Shown here piece after piece: positions 23,292 through 35,044 of a DNA stretch of 64,000 nucleotides. The DNA comes from Chamaecyparis obtusa (lineage: Eukaryota > Streptophyta > Pinopsida > Cupressales > Cupressaceae). Numbering within the stretch: position 1 is the stretch's first letter; each line of letters opens with the position of its first letter. The translations under genes and the position numbers were made by a program. The stretch spans positions 999,001-1,063,000 of the forward strand of contig BSBK01009267.1 of the NCBI GenBank assembly GCA_027943335.1, given 5' to 3'. A model generated the notes under the pieces. That model was not told the DNA's origin and ran no database searches. It saw only the letters and a list, made by a program, of their open reading frames with translations.

Positions 23292-24416
23292 CTAGATAAG
23301 AACCTTTTCTTCATTAAAAGTTACCCTATATCCTTGATCAGCTAGTCCAGATATAGAGATTAGGTTTCTCTTTATTCCAGGTACATATAATACTTCTTGT
23401 AACTGTAGAGTGACTCCGTCTCTTATCTGTATCAAACAGGTCCCAATTCCTTTTACCAGATACGTGGAGTTGTCACCAATAGTTACTTCTTCTGAAGAGT
23501 TTCCAGAGAGGGTTTCGAACTGATCTCTGAATCCAGTGATGTGTCTTGATGCACCGCTATCTATTATCCAAGTATTTTTATTTGAATTTAGTTCACTTGC
23601 TAATGCTAGATAAAAGAGTGAGTTTTCTAGTCTTTTCACTTCTGCTAGGGCTGCTTGAATTTTCTGTCTTTCTGGACAGTATTTGTGAATATGTCCAAAT
23701 TTGTCACATTTATGACATTTTACTTTGGAGAGATCCTTCTTGAAGTGATGTTTTCCACTATTTGAATTTGAGAATTTCCTCTTCTTTTTCTGAGATGATT
23801 TAACATGAAGGGCTTGTACTTCATTCTCATTTTTAGTCCCCATTCCTCTGGATGCTAATCTGGATTCTTCTTGAGTACAGTCGTTCTTTAATTGTTCGAA
23901 TCTAGGTAAGGGTGGTCTTGCACTAATGCACTGAATGAAGGTTTCCCAAGAGTTAGGTAATCCCTTTAGCGCGATTAGAGTAAGTTCAGTGTCTTCTATA
24001 GTATTTCCAATACAAAGAAGTTGATCTCTTATTTCAGATATCCTTAGAAAATAAGATGTGATAGTTTCCCCTTTGTTCATTTTCATGTTAAGGAGCTGAC
24101 TTTTTAATGTTAAAATTCTGCTGGCATTATTGATCTCAAATGTGTCTTGAATGATTTTGAACATTTCAAAGGCACTGGTAATTCTTGATATGCTAGGGAG
24201 GATAGCATCCTTTACGGAATCAATAATTAACTTCCTAGCTTTGTTGTTTCTCCTTTTCCATGTTGTTTTCTCTGTTTCTTCTTCAGGCATCTTAATGTCT
24301 TTTTCAATATATTCCTCTAATTCAAGTTCCATAAGAATAGAGGTAAGTCTAGTCCTCCAAGATACGAAGTTTGAGGGACCTTCTAATCTGTCTTCCATTC
24401 TCATGCATTGAGCCAT
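23292..24416 (-). CDS. gag: Element B gag and protease
   Basis: 374 codons starting 82 bp after the primer site. Residues 1-200 are the helical copia gag (MEDRLEGPSNFVSWRTRL, LNMKMNKGETITSYFLRI, LKGLPNSWETFI). A basic stretch follows, with one zinc knuckle CHKCDKFGHIHKYC at 234-247 and then the protease motif WIIDSGASRHITG with its catalytic Asp at 286. The frame ends at a TAG (VLI*NKNMN) behind YRVTFNEEKVLI, inside what is normally one continuous polyprotein. The stop is best read as a mutation. Programmed readthrough is conceivable but unsupported. Confidence 0.95.
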   Translation of the reverse strand: MAQCMRMEDRLEGPSNFVSWRTRLTSILMELELEEYIEKDIKMPEEETEKTTWKRRNNKARKLIIDSVKDAILPSISRITSAFEMFKIIQDTFEINNASRILTLKSQLLNMKMNKGETITSYFLRISEIRDQLLCIGNTIEDTELTLIALKGLPNSWETFIQCISARPPLPRFEQLKNDCTQEESRLASRGMGTKNENEVQALHVKSSQKKKRKFSNSNSGKHHFKKDLSKVKCHKCDKFGHIHKYCPERQKIQAALAEVKRLENSLFYLALASELNSNKNTWIIDSGASRHITGFRDQFETLSGNSSEEVTIGDNSTYLVKGIGTCLIQIRDGVTLQLQEVLYVPGIKRNLISISGLADQGYRVTFNEEKVLI

Positions 24417-24497
24417 AATTATATAATATAAAAATTTAATAATGTGCTCAATTATTATGTAGAGTTTATAAATATATCTTCCTTAAAAACCTTGTTT

Positions 24498-24508
24498 CTC
24501 TGATACCA
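24498..24508 (-). other. Element B primer-binding site
   Basis: Minus strand tggtatcagag directly abutting the LTR end ttaaca; matches initiator tRNA-Met. Confidence 0.92.
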
Positions 24509-25163
<655 letters not shown>

Positions 25164-25437
25164 ACTAAAATATATAAGCATAAACTATTGCCCTCAGTCA
25201 TGAAATACAGTCAGTCTAGGATTCAATGAAATAGGTTAGAGATTGACATGTATAACATTTGTTAATATATGATTAATCTTTAAGTAGAAAGATGATCAAA
25301 TTTAGGACAATTTTATTATGAATTTTCTCAAATTGTATTGATAAATCAAGGCATTGTGACACACTTACATTTTAATATTCATGTACTTGTAACGAAAGTG
25401 CAAAACAAAATAGCTAGATAACACTGTTATATATACT
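25164..25437. repeat. Right half of the duplicated upstream segment, then unassigned DNA
   Basis: 25169-25265 resembles 47593-47690 (ataagcata, agtcatgaaatac, aaataggtta), continuing the segment broken by element B. From 25266 to 25437 I see no feature. Confidence 0.5.
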
Positions 25438-25681
25438 TGTTAAGTCGAAGTCCAATGATCATAGTTGGGTTTTCCTTCCATTTGTAATGGCCCTTCATAT
25501 TCATTTCGATGGAAGGTTTATTTATACTATTGCTGTTGTAACATGTAACTATTCTATTTTAATATAATTTCCTTTTCTCAGTGTGGATGTAGGCAATTTT
25601 GCCAAACCACGATAAATCTCACATTCAATTTTTTTATGTGTAGTGTCTGTTCTTCAATTCTATTTTTCTTCCAGTTCAACA
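25438..25681 (+). repeat. Probable 5' LTR of element C
   Basis: Ends gttcaaca two bases before the primer site and has a TATA-like tttatttatact near 25517. The left edge at tgttaag is a guess because the second LTR is missing. Confidence 0.5.
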
Positions 25682-25683
25682 AT

Positions 25684-26512
25684 TGGTATCAAAGATGGTT
25701 AAACAAATGATTGGGAATTTGGCAAATAATATCCAAAACTATGGAATATTTGAGGGTGCAGAAATTCTCAAGGAAGAATTTAGGATATCGAAGATACATA
25801 TGCAATCGTTGCTAATTAAGAAAAGTCTTTCCATTGCACTTGGGGGAAAAAGAAAGAAACCCACCACAATGAACTTGATGAAGATTTGGAAACCCTTGAT
25901 GAAAAGGCCAAGGAAAAAATCTTTCTCTCCATAAATGATAATGTGTTGTACAATGTTGCAAATGAATCAATAATAAAGGAGGTTTGGGACAAGCTCACAA
26001 CCACGTATGCAATGGCATCCACTACAAATAAAGTCTTCATCATGAAGAAGTTATACAAACTCAAGATGAGAGAAGATGAAGCCATGAAAAACCATCTTAA
26101 TAAATTCAATACATTGATTAGCTAAGTGAATTCAGTTGGAATGACACAAGATGATGAGAATAAGACTATCATACTAAATAAATTATGTTATCTTCCAAAT
26201 AGTTGGGATGGATTTGTAACAGCCATTAGCACTACAATATCAAGCTCAAAAAAGTTATCTTTTGATGAAGTTTCAACGACTCTTCTTAGTGAAGATGTGA
26301 GAAGAAAGAACACAGAGTCTTCAACCAGCAAAGGCTTAATGATGGTGAGTACTGAAAATAGGGGAAGAAACCATAATAGAGGCATAAATAATTACAATGA
26401 GAGGTGTAGATCTGCAAAAAAATGCAGTCCCAAGGCAGGCAAGGTTATTGTTGGTTTTGTGGCAAATCTCAACATGTCAAGAAGGATTGCAAGAAATAAA
26501 AGAAGGCACAAG
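25684..26512 (+). pseudogene. gag: Element C gag
   Basis: Starts at the primer site. Gag motifs appear in at least two frames: DEKAKEKIFLSINDNVLYNV, EVWDKLTTTYAMASTTNK, MKKLYKLKMREDEAMKNHL, a TAA, then LCYLPNSWDGF and FDEVSTTLLSEDVRR. Near the end another frame carries the zinc knuckle CWFCGKSQHVKKDC (CX2CX4HX4C, about 26448-26489). Element D cuts in 23 bases further on. It is the same gag type as element E (39099-39719). Multiple lesions rule out function. Confidence 0.8.
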
Positions 26513-27639
26513 TGTTAGGAATGGGAACATTGAGAGGGGGAAGGGTGAATTGGTGTTCATTGTATTTTAACTTTTCACTTAAATCTTAATGTTGAACTTA
26601 AATGCTTAAGTACTGAATTAAACATTCACATAAATATGAAACATGAAATCAACACATGACACCAATATGGTTACGGGGAAACCCAAATAGGTAAAAACCC
26701 TAGTGGGACTTGATACCCACTAATATTCTGCACTAATGTTTTGTGATCCTTGTTAGAAGATCCTTTACCCTGTTAGGAGTAGCTTTACAATGCTTTAAGT
26801 ATAGTAGACCTTGTTAAGGGTCAAACCTTGTTAGGATTCTTTTATAATGATCCCTGTTAGGGGAGTGGACTCACTGTCCTAGAGCTCACTACTCAAATGA
26901 TGAAGGCTACAACCTTCTGATATCAGATACACACTATATCTGTAGGTGATCTGTCACTATGACACTGCTTGTCAAATCAGTTCCTTTGGTACACTGATGC
27001 TTTGACCTCTAGCGAAGCTCTAATACATCATATGCTATCTTTGCATACCTCTTCTTTTCTTATCACAACTCTATTACAACTTCCATACTTACATGCTGAA
27101 TACAATGGGCACATCTTATATTTATACGCTCATACAAAGAAAACAATTAGGTCGGCCCTATAACTAATTACAAAAAATGCTTCCAAATGAATTGGCTTAA
27201 GTGTGCTTAAAATTATACATGTACATATGTTGGCAACCTAAATACAATGGGTGCATAGCCTTTACAACATTAAATTATAATTGTAAATCAAAATGCTATC
27301 TATCGGCTCCGTGCTTTGTTCTCTGCTAGCACACACTGGCTATGCAACTTCAACTGACTGTAAATTTCACATCTTTGCATATCTACTTATGCACTCTTAG
27401 GATAAGCATAAGTATAGTCTAACAAGCTTATCTTCCAGGGTGCATACCATAATTTATCCATACACATGTGTGCTGATGCTCTGAGTCTCTGGTACTCTAT
27501 ATGCTATCTAGTCTTCAACACTTAAGTAAATTCTAATCTTTACACTTAGTGCACTGATTCCAAACTACTCTATGAATTTTTTTCCATAATGACAACAATA
27601 TATCTAGTCATATAACTCAGTATAGAAAACTTGCCAACA
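26513..27639 (-). repeat. Element D 3' LTR
   Basis: 1,127 bp, paired with 32597-33727. Both share gatacccactaatattctgc and gatatcagatacacactata. A minus-strand TATA box (tataaatata) lies near 27118-27127. Confidence 0.95.
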
Positions 27640-27651
27640 ATCTCCCCCTTT
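27640..27651 (-). other. Element D polypurine tract
   Basis: Minus strand aaagggggagat abuts the LTR start tgttgg. A second purine run (caaagggggatt) lies at about 27781-27792, a duplicated tract as in element A. Confidence 0.88.
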
Positions 27652-27835
27652 TTCATTGATGGAAGGAATGTGGCCAAGTCTCTAACTGTTCCTTTACACA
27701 AAAAACATTTTATTTTCTATACATTTTTATACATACTCTTATATCTCCCTATACATCTTATATACTCCACATTCTATACAAATCCCCCTTTGACATTAAT
27801 GACAAAGGTGGATCAAAAAACTATATGTACACTTA

Positions 27836-30800
27836 CTAAGGGAAAACATCCTGATATGCAATCTTGAGGTTCTGGATCTCCTTCTTCCAGAAACTTATCA
27901 GAGAATTGACTATTTGTAGATGGGTGCATAATGCATATTAAAGCTTCTCCATCTTCTCCAATTCTGAGCTTGGACCTTGATCATAGGTTATCATGGTCAC
28001 ACAAATCTCCTTTATGTTATGACTGAGAATGTCTAGTGAGGGTACAAGAGTGTTCCTCAATTGAGTCTGTCTAGACCTTATCTTCTCCATTTCTTCCTCT
28101 AATTTTTCAATTATGTCTAACTGACCTTGATAGACATTGCTGCACATATTCACATTAGTGGATGTGTCTAGCATTGAATTCTTCACCTTCTCAATCATTG
28201 CCTCTGCATCTTTGATCTTCTTAAGATGGGCATCAGTGAGCTTATCCTGATCCATGGATTCTGCAATGACTTTCCTTCCTTGATCAACAAAATCTTTCAA
28301 GGATTCCTAGCTAGACTTAAGTGAACTTAAGTCAAGTGAAAAGTTGCTCATTAGTTCATTTAGTCTCTTCTTAAAATATTTCCCTTCTGCCATTATGGCC
28401 GTAGATTCTTCTAGACTGGAAAAATTGACTTTGAACTGTGAGATGACTATGCTCACATCATCAACTGAATGTACCTTAAGCAATTTCTTATCCTTTGGCA
28501 ACAAACTATTCAAAATATTTACTGATTCCACAAGGAGAGGATTTCTCATGACTTTCTTCTCTTTTTCCTTCTCCATAGCCAAGATGCTAATCTTAATAAG
28601 GTCTTCTTCTTTCCAGGAGTCCAAACTGCTTGTGTCAGGTGTCAAACTTGACAACAATGTTGAGGAGGGAGTGATGGGAGTGCTGTCCATAATCTCTTGT
28701 TTCACCTTGACCAATCTAATAGAAGTATCTTCATCTTTCTTTTCTACCTATTCTTCTTCTTTCTTATCAGATATATCTTCTATGATTACTTCTTCTTGCT
28801 GAGTGGGAGGTGTATTGCTACATAGAATTGCTGCTTCCTCGGTACTGAAAAATGCTTCCTCAAACTTGTCCAAGTCCTTATCAGTAGCCACCATGGCTAT
28901 TTCCACATTATCTATGATAATAGTGCTATCTTTGGATGATTTTGTCATGGGCGTAGACTAGTTTGCTTTTGTTTGAGTTTCATTTGTGGGTACTGAGACT
29001 TGAGGACCTGTCATTGGTACATTAGTGGGCTCTGCCACTTTATCTTCCTTAATGGGTACATGAGTGATGGGCATAGTAGGTGGTTTGTTCTATTGTTCTA
29101 ATAACACCTTCTCAAATGCCTTTTCTATTTCCTTCATAATTAGCTCATAGTCTTTGTTCATGATGTGAAGAGTTCTCATCTTAGTCCTTAGGTGTGGCTT
29201 CACCAAATTCAATATTAGTGCCTCTTCTTCTTTAGAACATACAAGAAAAGTATCTTCTAATACTTTTTCTCTGATCCTTTGAACTTCCTCATTAGCTTGT
29301 CTCTTTTGGTATTCTAGAATATCCCATACTTTATCTAGAATGGAGGTTTTCAACTCAAGGACTATCTTCTTGAACTTGATCATGTGCTTGATAATCATAC
29401 CATGAATTTTTGATTTGTTAATCTCACTGTATGTATCATTGTACTTTCATACTTGATCAATCCTGCCCTCATCAACAATCCTTGTGCTCAAAACTTTAAG
29501 GCTAGGCCTGAATCCTACATTAGGAGGTGCTTGAATGTTCCTTCTGCTCCTTGTAGCATGTGAGGATGGATGAATAGTGCTATCTTCTTTCTTCCTCTTG
29601 ACCATTGGTTTATACTTTGGAGGAGTATCTTTGGGCGCAGAAGGAGTATTGTCATCTTTATCCTTCTGACTGTCATCTGAATCAGTTTTCATCTTCTTCA
29701 ATTTAGGATCATCATGTTCTTCTTCTGTTGCACTCTTCAATTTTAGGGAAATTCTTTCATTCCTTTCTTTATCAAGGTTTGTTTGAGATACACCATGTAT
29801 TCTCAAGATTTCAGATGTGACCTTTGCAACCTTTCTTTTTGTTGCAACACTATTCATCTTAGCATCAACTTCTCTTGTCTTTTCTTCATAGGTTCTCCAC
29901 CTAGGTTCATTATCATCCTTAGGGGCTGATAGCAGTACCTGTGCATAAGCTTCAAGAACTTGCTCCTCAACCTCATACCCAAGTGGATGAATCCATGTAA
30001 TTCTAGGCTCAACGGCTTCCATACATGTAGTGTTTGTCTCCACCATAAAGCATATTGTGTCTTTATACTTTTCCACAATACTCTCAGGAATCCTATACCT
30101 CATCTGCATCCTTGCTCTGAAGGTTTTCAATTCCAAGGTTACATAGTCTCTTAAGGTGCTCTCAGTGCATGCCTTGTTTGATATCTGTGGCATGGTAGGA
30201 ATGGACTTGTCTAGATACAAGTCTAACACTTTACCAACTATATGAAGGTACATATAGATGATTAGGGACCCAAACCTAAATATCTTTGTTTTGTCATGTT
30301 TGATAGCTTTGATTTTGTCTATCAACTATGCACGCAAGATCTCACACAAGTTGAACTCTCCATCTTCTTGCACAAGTCAGATGGCTGCTAGAATAGTGCC
30401 CATAGACACACTATTCACCCTGTTGGTGTGATGAAATCTATAACCCAGTATCATTGACATCAATTTGATGTCTACTTGCTCAATCAGCTCAATAATCATG
30501 CCATGCCTATCACTTCTAGATTTGCATGTTTGCTCCACTATTTTCCTGACATCCTTTCCCACTGGAAGGATGACACCTATCTTAGAGAGGCCTGTCATCT
30601 CATGAATCAAGTCTCCTGTGGTTCTTACTAGTACATCTCCAATCCAAAATAAATCATCATGGATTCTACTCAACAAGATTTTTATCCATTCAATCTCATA
30701 GAATTCATATGCCGTGGCATATTCAATAATGAGGTGATTGTTCCATTTGGTGTATTCATCCATGAATGTCTTGTTTGGTTTCAACATTGTGTCCATGTGT

Positions 30801-30991
30801 GCTCTTAATCTATCTAGTCCAATAGGTTCCTTCTTACAATAGATGTAAGCCGTTATGTCTTCTACATGCATGACGCCCATCAGCGTGTGGGAGAATGCTC
30901 CCTCTAAATCATCTAGGGTTGATTTAAATGGGTGTCTCTTGAAAACATATATTTTCTTCTCAGCGACATCATAAACAATAGGGGTAGCCAT
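27836..30991 (-). pseudogene. Element D second ORF, about 1,050 codons, unknown protein
   Basis: One phase stays readable from ATG 30991 to 27836 without any frameshift. It is interrupted only by stops at 30377 (TGA), 30326, 29090, 28958, 28748 and 28307 (TAG), 29447 (TGA) and 27938 (TAA, perhaps also secondary). The N-terminal half is helical and hydrophobic (WIGDVLVRTTGDLIHEMTGL, MSMILGYRFHH, FRFGSLIIYMYLHIVGK). The middle is acidic and Lys/Ser-rich with a nuclear-signal-like PMVKRKKED. The C-terminal half is coiled-coil-like (MIEKVKNSML, LDIIEKLEEEMEKIRSRQ). Layout recalls the 'putative plant transposon protein' domain found in plant retroelements; that is a low-confidence match. No enzymatic motif is visible. 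Confidence 0.7.
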
Positions 30992-31396
30992 GACTTACTT
31001 GTTAAATGCTTTCCAATTGATCTCTAAGATGTTTTGATGACTTTCAAATTGGTGCAATGAGCTAGGGTTTCTTGCAACCAATCAAATGCACTGCAAACAC
31101 TAAAAGTTCAATCTCTAAATCTTCACAACAACTACCAAGGCTCAATCTACTCTCCAATTGCTCTGAATATGAATGCAATGAGTAAACAAACAACTTTTCT
31201 ATGTACTTAAAGTGAGAAATTTTCCATTAATGCAACTCATGTAAACCAGGCTGTCACTTCAAAATTTTAAACTTGAGCTCCACTCATAATTAGCATGTGC
31301 ACTCTTGCATGAAGATTCCTATACACTCCAAAAGCTTAAGTCCAATGGCACATACTCTTAGGATCACGCAGGGGTCTAGAGATAAATTAGCTCCCC
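30992..31396. other. Element D spacer between gag and second ORF
   Basis: 405 bp without an open frame. A purine run (atagggggagc on the minus strand, about 31393-31403) overlaps the gag stop and looks like a polypurine tract. It may be a relic of a lost pol-LTR junction or an internal priming site. Confidence 0.5.
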
Positions 31397-32542
31397 CTAT
31401 GACCCTGAGGGCCATTCATGCAGATGTAGAGTGTCCACTGGGGATGCATCCAATACATTCTCATTAACTTTGTCCTTCTTTCCTTCTGACCAAATCAAGC
31501 TCACATCTTTTGAGGCCTTCACAAACTTGACTTTTGCTTCAAGATCCAAAACTGGTTCTTTGGCCTTTTTAGGGATTTCCTGACCTTGCGTCTTTGATCT
31601 GCAAAACTTTGAGATATGTCCAGCCTTGTTACAGGTGTGACAAATCATTGGAGGTCTATTATTCCTTGGTGCATTGACATGAGTCACCATTTTACATTGT
31701 TTCACTGTATGACCATTATAGTTACATATTTGACATGTAACATTTTGAGAACTTCTTGCATTGGTCTGATTTTGATTTCTCTGATCATGCTGAATCTTGT
31801 TCTTCTTACTAGTCTTGTAATTTATTGCTCTATGACCAAATATATTACATGTATAATAGTAACCATTACAAGGTCTTACCTCTGTACAGTTTCTTGCAAT
31901 GTGTCCATGCTTGTTACATGCAAAACAGGTGCATTCTATAGGCTTGTTGTCATTCTTAGGAGGACCACCATTGTCTTTGGTTTGATCTTCAGTATTCTCA
32001 ATATCAGTAGATTCTTTTTGTGTCTCCTTTCTTGCTCACATCTTATCAATCTAATTTTGTGCTTCATTGTATCCAATACAACTAGTGTCTCCTTTGACTC
32101 TTCTTACATATAGCTGAGATTCTATCAAATTAGAACTAGTGTGCAATTTATCAATGTGGTTCTTTGCTTCTTTCAATTCAAACTCCAATCTTGCTTTGCA
32201 ATTCTTTAGATCCAAGATTTCCAAATTGGCTTCCTTTAAATCTTCATTGAGTTGAAGGTTCTCCTTTACTTGTTCATTGTAGACATCTTGATTGTTCATC
32301 AGTTTGTCATCAAATTCTTCAAGCTGACTCAGTAAGGATGCATTTTCTTCATCCAACTTCTTGACTTTTTCTTCAAGATCACTATTAGAGCATCCCTTCA
32401 AATCCTTTCTTAGTCTTTTGATAACTAATTGAGCATCACCAAATTTTTCTTTTAGTTCTTCAATTTCTCTTTCTGAATTGTCCAGGTCTTCAAGAGTTGC
32501 TTCAAGATTCTTCTTCAGATGTTTCATTTCTTCTTTGTCCAT
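31397..32542 (-). pseudogene. gag: Element D gag: coiled coil plus CCHC zinc knuckles
   Basis: Starts 41 bp after the primer site. Residues 1-145 form a charged heptad-rich coiled coil (LEATLEDLDNSEREIEELKE, LEEKVKKLDEENASLLSQL, LELDLKNC-like repeats). After two in-frame stops (TAG 32051, TGA 32036) the same frame reads CFACNKHGHIARNC, a degenerate YTCNIFGHRAINY, CQICNYNGHTVKQC and CHTCNKAGHISKFC. That is four knuckles, three with intact CX2CX4HX4C. A Lys-rich tail ends at TAG 31397. It lacks the usual helical copia capsid region, so packaging may rely on the coiled coil or a partner's capsid. A similar layout occurs in element G. Confidence 0.8.
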
Positions 32543-32582
32543 GATCTCCTCAAGTGGTTAAACTTCTTTGCCAAGGACCAGA

Positions 32583-32594
32583 GCTCTAATACCA
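32583..32594 (-). other. Element D primer-binding site
   Basis: Minus strand tggtattagagc, two bases from the LTR end; one C to T difference from the initiator tRNA-Met complement. Confidence 0.85.
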
Positions 32595-32596
32595 AT

Positions 32597-33727
32597 TGTT
32601 AGGAATGGGAACACTGAGAGTGGGTGGGGGGAGTGAATCAGTGTTCACTATATTTTAACTTTTCACTTAAATCTTAATGCTGAACTTAAATGCTTAAGTA
32701 CTGAATTAAACATTCACATAAATATGAAACATGAAATCAACACATGACACCAATATGGTTATAGGGGAACCCAAATAGGTAAAAACCCCGGTGGGACTTG
32801 ATACCCACTAATATTCTGCACTAATTTTTTGTGATCCTTGTTAGAAGATCCTTTACCCTATTAGGAGTAACTTTACAATGCTCTAAGTACAGTAGACCTT
32901 GTTAAGGGTTGGACCCTGTTAGGAGTTTTGTATAATGATCCCTATTAGGGGAATGGACTCACTATCCTAGAGCTCACTACTCAAATGATGAAGGCTACAA
33001 CCTTCTGATATCAGATACACACTATATCTATAGGTGAACTGTCACTATGACACTGCTTGTCAGATCAGTTCCTTTGGTGCGCTGATGCTTTGACCTCTAG
33101 CAAAGCTCTAATACATCATATGCCATCTTTGCATACCTCTTCTCTGCTTATCAAAACTCTATTACATCTTCAATACTTACATGCCGAATACAGTGGGTGC
33201 ATCTTATATTTATACGCTCATACAAACAAAACAATTAGCTCGGCCTTATAACTAATTACAAACAATGCTTCCAAATGAATTGGCTTAAGCATGCTTGCAA
33301 TTATACATGTACATATGTCAGAAAACTAAATACAATGGGTGCATAGCCTTTACAACATTAAATTATAATCGCAAATCAAAATGTTGTCTGTCAGCTTCGT
33401 GTTCTGTTCTTTGCTGGCACACACTAGCTGTGCAACTTCAACTGACTGTAACTTTCACATCTTTGCATATCTACTTATGCACTCTGAGACTAAGTATAAT
33501 TATAGTCTAAAAATATTATCTTCTAGGGCACATACCATAATTCATCTGTACACATGTGCGCTGATGCTCTAAGTCTCTAGTACTCTATATGCTCTCCAGT
33601 CTTCAACACTTAACTGAATTCTGATCTTTACACTTAGTGCGTTGATTCCAAACTACTCTATGACTTTGTTGCCATAATGACAACACTTTATCTAGTCATA
33701 TAACTTAGTATAGACAACTTGCCAATA
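32597..33727 (-). repeat. Element D 5' LTR
   Basis: 1,131 bp. Contains tggggggagtgaatcag near its left edge and a minus-strand TATA box (tataaatata) near 33206-33215. Ends gccaata (CA changed to TA) before the target duplicate acaag. Confidence 0.95.
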
Positions 33728-33732
33728 ACAAG

Positions 33733-34960
33733 AATAGGTGTTGGACAATGAAGAAAACATAGCTCATAATAAGGGTAACGATATTTTAATACTATCAACA
33801 ACTAACACAAAATCAGATTTGTGGGTAATTGATTCTGGTGCTTCCTTTCATGCCTCTTCTTGCATGAAGGCTTTCACAAATTACCAAGAAGGTATTTTTG
33901 GACATGTATATGTGGGTGACAAAAGAACTTGTGAAATTATTGGAAAACACGATGTTGTTTTGCATATAGCTAGAGGAGTCAAATGGTTGTTAAAAGAAGT
34001 ATGATATGTTCCCAAATTGAAGAGAAATCTAATTTTCATAAGTTAGCTATATACAAAAGGTTTTCTCACCACTCTCACAGACACATGGAAAGTCTCTAAA
34101 GGCTGTTTGGTGATTGCAAAAGGAGACAAAGTTGGCAACCTTTATATTGTAGAAACCTTTGGTGAGGTGGGAGCTACTGTGAGTGTTGTGGAAAGTGATG
34201 TGACTCTTTGGCATCAAAGATTAGGCCACATGAGCAAGAAAGGACTTGAGGTTATGCTCAATTGAGAACAACTACCGGGTCTTCAATCTACAAATTTGGA
34301 GTTTTGTGAACACTGTCTTCATGGGAAACAAAAATGGGTCAGCTTCTTGAAGAATGGACATGATAAGAAGACAACACCATTGGAACTAGTGCACTCAGAT
34401 GTCTTCAGCCCTATGGAGGTAACCTCTTGTGGAGGCACAAATTATTTTGTTACTTTCTTTGATGATTGTACTTGGAAAGTTTGGATTTATATGATTTCTC
34501 AAAAAGTTGAAGTGTTTTCAAAATTTAAAATTTTTAAAGAACTTGTTGAAAACCAAAGTGGTCACAAAAAAAAAATGCTTAAAGATAGATAATGGAGGTG
34601 AATTTTGTTCCTTGGAGTTTGATAATTTTTGTGCAGATCATGGTATTTGAAGGATTAAAGTTGTTCCCTACACTCCTCAAGAAAATGGGGCAGTGGAAAG
34701 ACTAAATCGAACCATGCTTGAGAAAGCTCGGTGTATTATTTCCAATGATGGTTTAAGAAAATAATTCTAGGAGGAGGCATGCAACACAATAGTCTATTTA
34801 ATTAACAACAATCCTTCATCTCATTTGGAATTTGGTATTCTGGAAGAAGAATGGCTCGACAAGAGGATTTTTTATGCTCACATCTAGGTATTCAGATGTG
34901 AAGCTTTTGTACATGTCCCAAAAGAAAAGAGGACAAAGTTGGATTTCAAATCACAGAAGT
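33733..34960 (+). pseudogene. pol: Element C protease and integrase
   Basis: Continues the gag frame after element D. Protease motif LWVIDSGASFHASS with Asp intact (about 33820-33860), then KWLLKEV and a stop. Next come GAG-pre-integrase and zinc residues (LWHQRLGHMSKKGLEV, FCEHCLHGKQ) and the core LVHSDVFSPMEVTS. A frameshift in an A-run follows at about 34567-34577, then DNGGEFCSLEFDNF, PYTPQENGAVERLNRTM and FVHVPKEKRTKLDF with several stops. The integrase triad can still be recognised, but the gene is dead. Confidence 0.8.
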
Positions 34961-35044
34961 GTATCAAAAATGGGCTATTGTGAAGATCAGTTTGGTTTTT
35001 GATTATGAGATCTAGTTGAGAAGAAAATAGCGAGGAGTCGAGAT

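Larger units (their letters stand above)
26513..33727 (-). mobile_element. Element D: non-autonomous copia-type LTR element without pol
   Basis: LTRs 26513-27639 and 32597-33727 (tgttaggaat to gccaaca/gccaata) with perfect target duplication acaag (26508-26512, 33728-33732). The primer site and polypurine tract are canonical, so it was a genuine reverse-transcribed element on the minus strand. Between them are only a coiled-coil/zinc-knuckle gag (32542-31397) and one long second frame (30991 to about 27836). I find no protease, integrase, RT or RNase H motif on either strand. LTR end motif and polypurine tract match element A, so a Sirevirus-type partner probably supplied enzymes. Confidence 0.93.
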
